From: Luteimonas vadosa
Lineage (GTDB): Bacteria > Pseudomonadota > Gammaproteobacteria > Xanthomonadales > Xanthomonadaceae
Reading direction: 5' to 3'
Assembly: GCF_039543545.1 (NCBI RefSeq)
Contig: NZ_BAABJY010000001.1
Coordinates: 1,205,324-1,269,323, forward strand
DNA: 64,000 bases
Shown here: one piece after another, positions 60,826 to 64,000 of the stretch
Layout: every line of letters begins with the position of its first letter
Position numbering within the stretch: position 1 is the first letter of the stretch
The notes under the pieces: model-generated
Seen by the model: only the letters and a program-made list of their open reading frames with translations
Database searches by the model: none
What the model was told of the DNA's origin: nothing
Program-made: the position numbers and the translations under genes

Positions 60826-61149
60826 CTAAATCAAGTGGATCATGTCGCGAGACAGCCAGAAGCCCCGGGTGAAGAATGTGACAAATCGAGCGTGGTGCAC
60901 AGTGCCGTGAAACTCGCCCGGAACCATGTAAGTAGTCTCAACTACGAATGGACCCACCACACTGGCAGAGACGTCGGACCGCTTGATTGGGATCCGATGA
61001 TCATTCAAATCCGTCCCTACAACTCCGCGTTGCTGAATGTCTGTGTAAGTGAGCTCAGCACAGGCGGTCAAGGACAACCATGCCGACAGGTAGCCGCAGG
61101 TGACAACTGCCAAGGCAAACAGGAGTACAGAAGCTTTTCGGCGGGTCAC
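60826..61149 (-). CDS. Membrane-anchored hypothetical cassette protein
   Basis: 107 residues from GTG at 61149. One N-terminal helix (ASVLLFALAVVTCGYLSAWL), then a soluble domain with TYTDIQQRGVVGTDLNDHRI and VTFFTRGFWLSRDMIHLI. No family recognised. The TAG stop lies 23 nt before the attC core. The start is uncertain because no ATG is in frame near the signal. Confidence 0.6.
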   Translation of the reverse strand: MTRRKASVLLFALAVVTCGYLSAWLSLTACAELTYTDIQQRGVVGTDLNDHRIPIKRSDVSASVVGPFVVETTYMVPGEFHGTVHHARFVTFFTRGFWLSRDMIHLI

Positions 61150-61166
61150 AGTGTTTGCTTTCTGAG

Positions 61167-61226
61167 CGCTAACGCCTGAATTAAGCCGACCCGCGAAGCG
61201 GGTTCGGCTTGAATGAATTGTTAGGC
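61167..61226 (-). repeat. attC site, short class
   Basis: 60 bp. Cores CGCTAAC and GTTAGGC. Loop GACCCGCGAAGCGGGTTCGG, the same as at 57879. Confidence 0.95.
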
Positions 61227-61514
61227 GGCATACCGGCGATATACAAGCACGGCTGCCGCTACCGTTACGGCCACGCTGGCCAGACCCCAAGCTGGATGAA
61301 CTGGGATAGTGGGCCAAAGGCTCATGGCAAAAATAGCAACGCCGAGCGCTAGAAAGAACCAACCACAAGCACGGTGAGCGCGATACCAAGCGGCCGGATT
61401 AGCAAGTGTGCGATCAGTGCGAAGGCCAAACCAACGATTGGGAGGCAGGCCCCCCAGAAGCAATACAAGGCCAATGGCGCAAAGGAGCAATGAGGCTAAG
61501 AAGTGAATCGTCAT
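61221..61514 (-). CDS. SdpI/YfhL-like membrane protein cassette
   Basis: 97 residues, three helices. After the first helix, PPNRWFGLRTDRTLANPAAW then YRAHRACGWFFLALG is the SdpI-family core. SdpI is the Bacillus immunity protein against the SdpC toxin, but many relatives have no known toxin. ATG at 61514; TAA in the attC core. Confidence 0.8.
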   Translation of the reverse strand: MTIHFLASLLLCAIGLVLLLGGLPPNRWFGLRTDRTLANPAAWYRAHRACGWFFLALGVAIFAMSLWPTIPVHPAWGLASVAVTVAAAVLVYRRYAA

Positions 61515-61535
61515 GCTGTGATGACTCCCTATGAC

Positions 61536-61652
61536 GCCTAACGCCTGAGTTAAGCCGACCCGCAGCAGGGCGGCGACCGAGTGCAAATATAGCCGAAGGC
61601 GTGCACTTGGGCGCCGCCCTGATGTGGGTTCGGCTTGAACGAATTGTTAGGT
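61536..61652 (-). repeat. attC site, long class, second loop subtype
   Basis: 117 bp. Cores GCCTAAC and GTTAGGT. Loop GCAGGGCGGCGACCGAGTGC. Confidence 0.95.
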
Positions 61653-62126
61653 GCCACCTTTGCGCAGCGTCCGTAGTTCTTTGACAGCGGAATCGAAGTT
61701 GTCAATGACATTGCTAATGATTGCGTCCGCCCGAGAGCGAATTTGAGCCTGATTTGGCGCAGCAGCATTGCGCGCAAGCCAGCTAACGATCTTGCTATGC
61801 CTGGTAGCTAGCGTGGCGGGATCATTGGCTTTTCTTGCCAAGAAAGACTCCCAAGGCTCTTCCCGTCTCTCGTCACCGTTGCAACGAGCACATGACAAGA
61901 CATGGTTGTACACGGAATTGCTGCCACCTAAAGCGGATGAAACAACATGGTCAATGTGGCCAGTGCGCGAGTCCCGAGAAATAGCAACCCCGCAATAGGC
62001 GCAAGACGAGTCAAAGTAAGCCCACAGCTCAGTGATTTCCGAGGGTTTTGGGTGAGGATCGACAATCGCCAGTAATGATCGCCTGATCTTGTTCTTTGCC
62101 ATTGATGGTGTGTCTTTGGCCGCCAT
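61647..62126 (-). CDS. HNH endonuclease cassette
   Basis: 159 residues. The HNH motif spans a zinc-type Cys pair (SSCAYCGVAISRD), GHIDHVVSSALGGSNSVYNH and a second Cys pair (VLSCARCNGDERREEPWESF). The C-terminal ~70 residues are helical and Arg-rich. It could be a defence nuclease, a homing-type enzyme or a toxin; no partner is next to it. TAA in the attC core. Confidence 0.85.
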   Translation of the reverse strand: MAAKDTPSMAKNKIRRSLLAIVDPHPKPSEITELWAYFDSSCAYCGVAISRDSRTGHIDHVVSSALGGSNSVYNHVLSCARCNGDERREEPWESFLARKANDPATLATRHSKIVSWLARNAAAPNQAQIRSRADAIISNVIDNFDSAVKELRTLRKGGT

Positions 62127-62141
62127 AAAATTTCCTGTGGC

Positions 62142-62257
62142 ACCTAACGCCTGAGTTAAGCCGACCCGCAGCGGGGCGGCGACTGAGCGCAATATAGCCG
62201 AAGGCGGGCGCTCAGGCGCCGCACCGATGTGGGTTCGGCTTGAACGAATTGTTAGGC
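62142..62257 (-). repeat. attC site, long class
   Basis: 116 bp. Cores ACCTAAC and GTTAGGC. Confidence 0.96.
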
Positions 62258-62258
62258 C

Positions 62259-62486
62259 TCATGGCCCGTCGTTGGCACGGCTCTTTGCATTGAGTAAAAC
62301 CAGTAGGAGCAGGACGAATGAGCCGACAAGCAACAAAAGACCCAGCAACATGGCGCCAGTTGCTGTGAAGCCTGGCCACTGAGCCAGAACACTGCAGTCA
62401 TACCCACAGCGAAGCCAGACGCTGAATCCAATCACAGTCAAAGCTCCGCCTAGAGCTAGCAGAGCAACAAGTAGAAGCATCTTCAT
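62259..62486 (-). CDS. Two-helix membrane cassette protein
   Basis: 75 residues from ATG at 62486. Two long helices (~3-24 and ~42-66) joined by a loop with two Cys (WLRCGYDCSVLAQWPGF). No family recognised. The TGA stop is 1 nt before the attC core. Confidence 0.65.
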   Translation of the reverse strand: MKMLLLVALLALGGALTVIGFSVWLRCGYDCSVLAQWPGFTATGAMLLGLLLLVGSFVLLLLVLLNAKSRANDGP

Positions 62487-62489
62487 GAG

Positions 62490-62606
62490 GCCTAACGCCT
62501 GAGTTAAGCCGACCCACAGCAGGGCGGCGACCGGGTGCAAATATAGCCGAAGGCGCGCACCTGGGCGCCGCCCTGATGGGGGTTCGGCTTGAACGAATTG
62601 TTAGCC
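62490..62606 (-). repeat. attC site, long class, second loop subtype
   Basis: 117 bp. Cores GCCTAAC and GTTAGCC. Confidence 0.95.
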
Positions 62607-63029
62607 GCCACGAGGCCTTTTGCTGAGGTACTTCATGTCATCAATGCGGTCATCAGGGCGAGCATCAATCATATCTTGGTACGGTTCTTTCCCACGCAGA
62701 TAGAGCAGCTTGACCTCTCGCTTGCGCTGGGCACCGTCACCGCAAACAGTTGTCTGATAGGAAATCCGCGTGAGAAGAACATCGCCTGGCTGGTACTTGC
62801 CTTTCCAGCTGACAAGTACGCGCCATTGAATCGTTTGCTTAAACGCCCCGCTAAAGCTAGAAGATAGGGCGTTGCTAGGTGTGGTATGGACAGCAATGGG
62901 GTAGGCGAGGACAACCGTGGAATGCGTCCTGTACTTCTCTTGTGGAGTGTACGAGGGCCATGAGCACGCCAGACTTGGGGCGCAGCATATGAAGAGTACG
63001 AAAAACGTGACTATGCGCGGAAATTGCAT
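62601..63029 (-). CDS. Secreted hypothetical cassette protein
   Basis: 142 residues. Signal peptide (VTFFVLFICCAPSLA) followed by CSWPSYTPQEKYRTHSTVVL, a beta-rich body with WRVLVSWKGKYQPGDVLLTR and a late Cys (QTTVCGDGAQRK), and LLYLRGKEPYQDMID. The sequence resembles small secreted proteins of the tissue-inhibitor-like (CXW...V..G) pattern; the assignment is weak. TAA in the attC core. Confidence 0.65.
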   Translation of the reverse strand: MQFPRIVTFFVLFICCAPSLACSWPSYTPQEKYRTHSTVVLAYPIAVHTTPSNALSSSFSGAFKQTIQWRVLVSWKGKYQPGDVLLTRISYQTTVCGDGAQRKREVKLLYLRGKEPYQDMIDARPDDRIDDMKYLSKRPRGG

Positions 63030-63033
63030 GGCG

Positions 63034-63140
63034 GCTAACGCCTGAATTAAGCCGACCCGTGTAGTGGAAGCGGGCATGGCAGGATTTTATTGCCATGCCC
63101 GCTGTAACGAAGCGGGTTCGGCTTGAATGAATTGTTAGGC
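63034..63140 (-). repeat. attC site with hairpin inserted in the loop
   Basis: 107 bp. Cores GGCTAAC and GTTAGGC with short-class arms. The loop carries AGCGGGCATGGCA (63069-63081) and TGCCATGCCCGCT (63091-63103), a perfect 13-bp stem with a 9-nt loop not seen in any other attC here. Confidence 0.9.
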
Positions 63141-63473
63141 ACCGGCCAGTGCATAAGCAGCCAGGAAAAAGGCCAGTGCAGCTGTTGTGACGGAAACAAG
63201 TGCGATTGTGCGAGCGGTACGCAGGTCTCGGCGCAGCTCAACGAACGTGGATTGCAACGACTCAACCGACTTTTGAGTGTTGGCAGCGAATGTCTCCAGA
63301 GCTTCGGCATTTTTGGTAATTGCGTCCGCGTTGTTTAGCGCCGCCTCTTGTAATTCCGCGACAGATGCTGCCAAGTCAGGGAGCTTCTCCGCGGGTTTCT
63401 TTGAGAAGAATGGAGTGGCGAGCCTGATCACGTCAGGGATTAGAGGAACGGCTGAGGCCAACCAAGTTGCCAT
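63135..63473 (-). CDS. Coiled-coil, tail-anchored cassette protein
   Basis: 112 residues from ATG at 63473 (GGAGG 7 nt upstream). A short hydrophobic N-terminus, then a long heptad-like helix (LQEAALNNADAITKNAEALE, TQKSVESLQSTFVELRRDLR) and one C-terminal membrane helix (IALVSVTTAALAFFLAAYAL). No family recognised. TAA in the attC core. Confidence 0.75.
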   Translation of the reverse strand: MATWLASAVPLIPDVIRLATPFFSKKPAEKLPDLAASVAELQEAALNNADAITKNAEALETFAANTQKSVESLQSTFVELRRDLRTARTIALVSVTTAALAFFLAAYALAGA

Positions 63474-63488
63474 GTTATTTCCTCCGGT

Positions 63489-63604
63489 GCCTAACGCCTG
63501 AGTTAAGCCGACCCGCAGCGGGGCGGCGACTGAGCGCAATATAGCCGAAGGCGGGCGCTTAGGCGCCGCACCGATGTGGGTTCGGCTTGAACGAATTGTT
63601 AGGC
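63489..63604 (-). repeat. attC site, long class
   Basis: 116 bp. Cores GCCTAAC and GTTAGGC. Confidence 0.96.
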
Positions 63605-63862
63605 CTCAGTGCGGCGACGCGCAACGACCTGCTCTTTGTGCTGTGAGAGAAGCTCTAGAACAAGCTCTCTGGTCATGCGCTCTGGTGCATCCACTGCATC
63701 TAAGGCGAACGAGAAAGACTGCCAATATTTTTGCCGAAGCTAGCTCGGCACAGGAGATGGCTCTACGGCCCAGGATTCACAGAGCCAACGCGCAACTGCC
63801 CGCTTGTCCGGTGGCAACAGATCACCGTGAAGGGTCAGTAGTTCCAATGAGCGCGCGTCCAT
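63599..63862 (-). pseudogene. Cassette gene broken by one in-frame TAG
   Basis: ATG at 63862 opens MDARSLELLTLHGDLLPPDK, 40 codons, then TAG at 63740-63742. The same frame is open afterwards (LRQKYWQSFSFALDAVDAPE, LLSQHKEQVVARRRTEA) up to TAA in the attC core, exactly where intact cassettes stop. The single amber codon is the only break, so a decayed or very recently disabled gene of ~87 residues is most likely. A sequencing error is possible. Confidence 0.65.
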
Positions 63863-63873
63863 TCTCTGCTGAG

Positions 63874-63988
63874 GCCTAACGCCTGAATTAAGCCGACCCG
63901 CAGCGGGGCGGCGACTGGGCGAATATAGCCGAAGGCGAGCGCCTAGGCGCCGCCCCGATGTGGGTTCGGCTTGAATGAATTGTTAGGC
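63874..63988 (-). repeat. attC site, long class
   Basis: 115 bp. Cores GCCTAAC and GTTAGGC. Its gene lies beyond the right edge. Confidence 0.96.
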
Positions 63989-64000
63989 ACCACTTGCAGG

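Larger units (their letters stand above)
50459..64000 (-). mobile_element. Chromosomal integron cassette array (integrase end beyond the right edge)
   Basis: Twenty-one attC sites with matching outer arms, each separated by one small gene, fill 53.8-64 kb. Eroded attC copies continue left to about 50.5 kb. Read on the minus strand each unit is gene then attC, with R'' (GCCTAAC) and R' (GTTAGGC) cores in the canonical order, so insertion happens from the right and the oldest cassettes lie next to hda. No integrase or attI is in the window. Base composition of the array is clearly less GC-rich than the neighbouring chromosome, as expected for acquired cassettes. Confidence 0.92.

Noticed and set aside
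63135..63539. N-terminal extensions such as RSVAAPLRVGLTQALG and HPVAALLWVGLTQALG on many cassette frames
   Set aside because: They come from TTG or GTG codons inside attC that happen to be in frame; internal ATGs with signal peptides or ribosome sites are better starts.
53807..63988. CRISPR array
   Set aside because: Repeats are ~60 or ~117 bp, imperfect and palindromic, spaced by whole genes of 200-800 nt. They carry attC cores.
1..64000. tRNA, rRNA or riboswitch
   Set aside because: I saw no clover-leaf, rRNA segment or recognised riboswitch core by eye; a covariance scan would settle this.

Overview
The window is GC-rich gammaproteobacterial chromosome, most likely a Xanthomonadaceae member of the Lysobacter/Luteimonas/Xanthomonas type. 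Evidence: gene order (lptCAB-rpoN-hpf-ptsN-hprK-rapZ-PTS genes; DUF4426-proC-yggS beside pilT-pilU; purN/purM-DUF2066-perM-hda), many GTG/TTG starts, dense overlapping minus-strand operons, and a terminal array of integron cassettes with attC sites of the kind found in Xanthomonadales chromosomal integrons. The genus is inferred from gene content only.

Positions 1-15 kb: signalling. Two diguanylate cyclases (MASE1-GGDEF, cut by the left edge; a periplasmic propeller-GGDEF protein), L-serine dehydratase, a small CxxC protein, a YceI-cytochrome b561-YceI operon, and on the plus strand a propeller-type hybrid histidine kinase overlapping a secreted protein of unknown function, followed by an ABC exporter half-transporter and a small membrane protein.

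Positions 15-29 kb: housekeeping. aroK-aroB-WGR-hemE operon, a glycerate-kinase-like P-loop kinase, pdxH, a truncated acetyltransferase remnant, a BtuF-like protein, DUF4426-proC-yggS divergent from pilT-pilU (twitching motility), an NTF2-like protein, sodA, yqgE-ruvX and pyrB.

Positions 29-50 kb: mgtE; a PTS with no visible sugar permease (EI, HPr, mannose-type EIIA, RapZ, HPr kinase, EIIA-Ntr) running into hpf, rpoN and the LPS export and Kdo genes (lptB, lptA, lptC, kdsC, kdsD); then a BolA-family gene and murA on the plus strand, two DUF3108 genes, purN, purM, a DUF2066 gene, perM and hda.

Positions 50-64 kb: a sedentary chromosomal integron cassette array, lower in GC. Twenty-one recognisable attC sites lie between 53.8 kb and the right edge, separated by single small genes almost all on the minus strand. 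They are oriented so that the integrase and attI should lie beyond 64 kb. Leftwards towards hda the attC sites decay into fossils (53.1, 52.6, 51.7, 51.1 and 50.5 kb), a visible age gradient. Cassette products are mostly small lipoproteins, secreted proteins and membrane proteins. Recognisable ones are a Rap1a/Tai-like immunity protein, an SdpI-like membrane protein, an HNH endonuclease, an FkbM methyltransferase, a VOC protein and NTF2-like proteins. Two cassettes carry nonsense codons, one attC has a hairpin inserted in its loop, and a single N at 59166 marks a probable assembly join where a cassette is missing.
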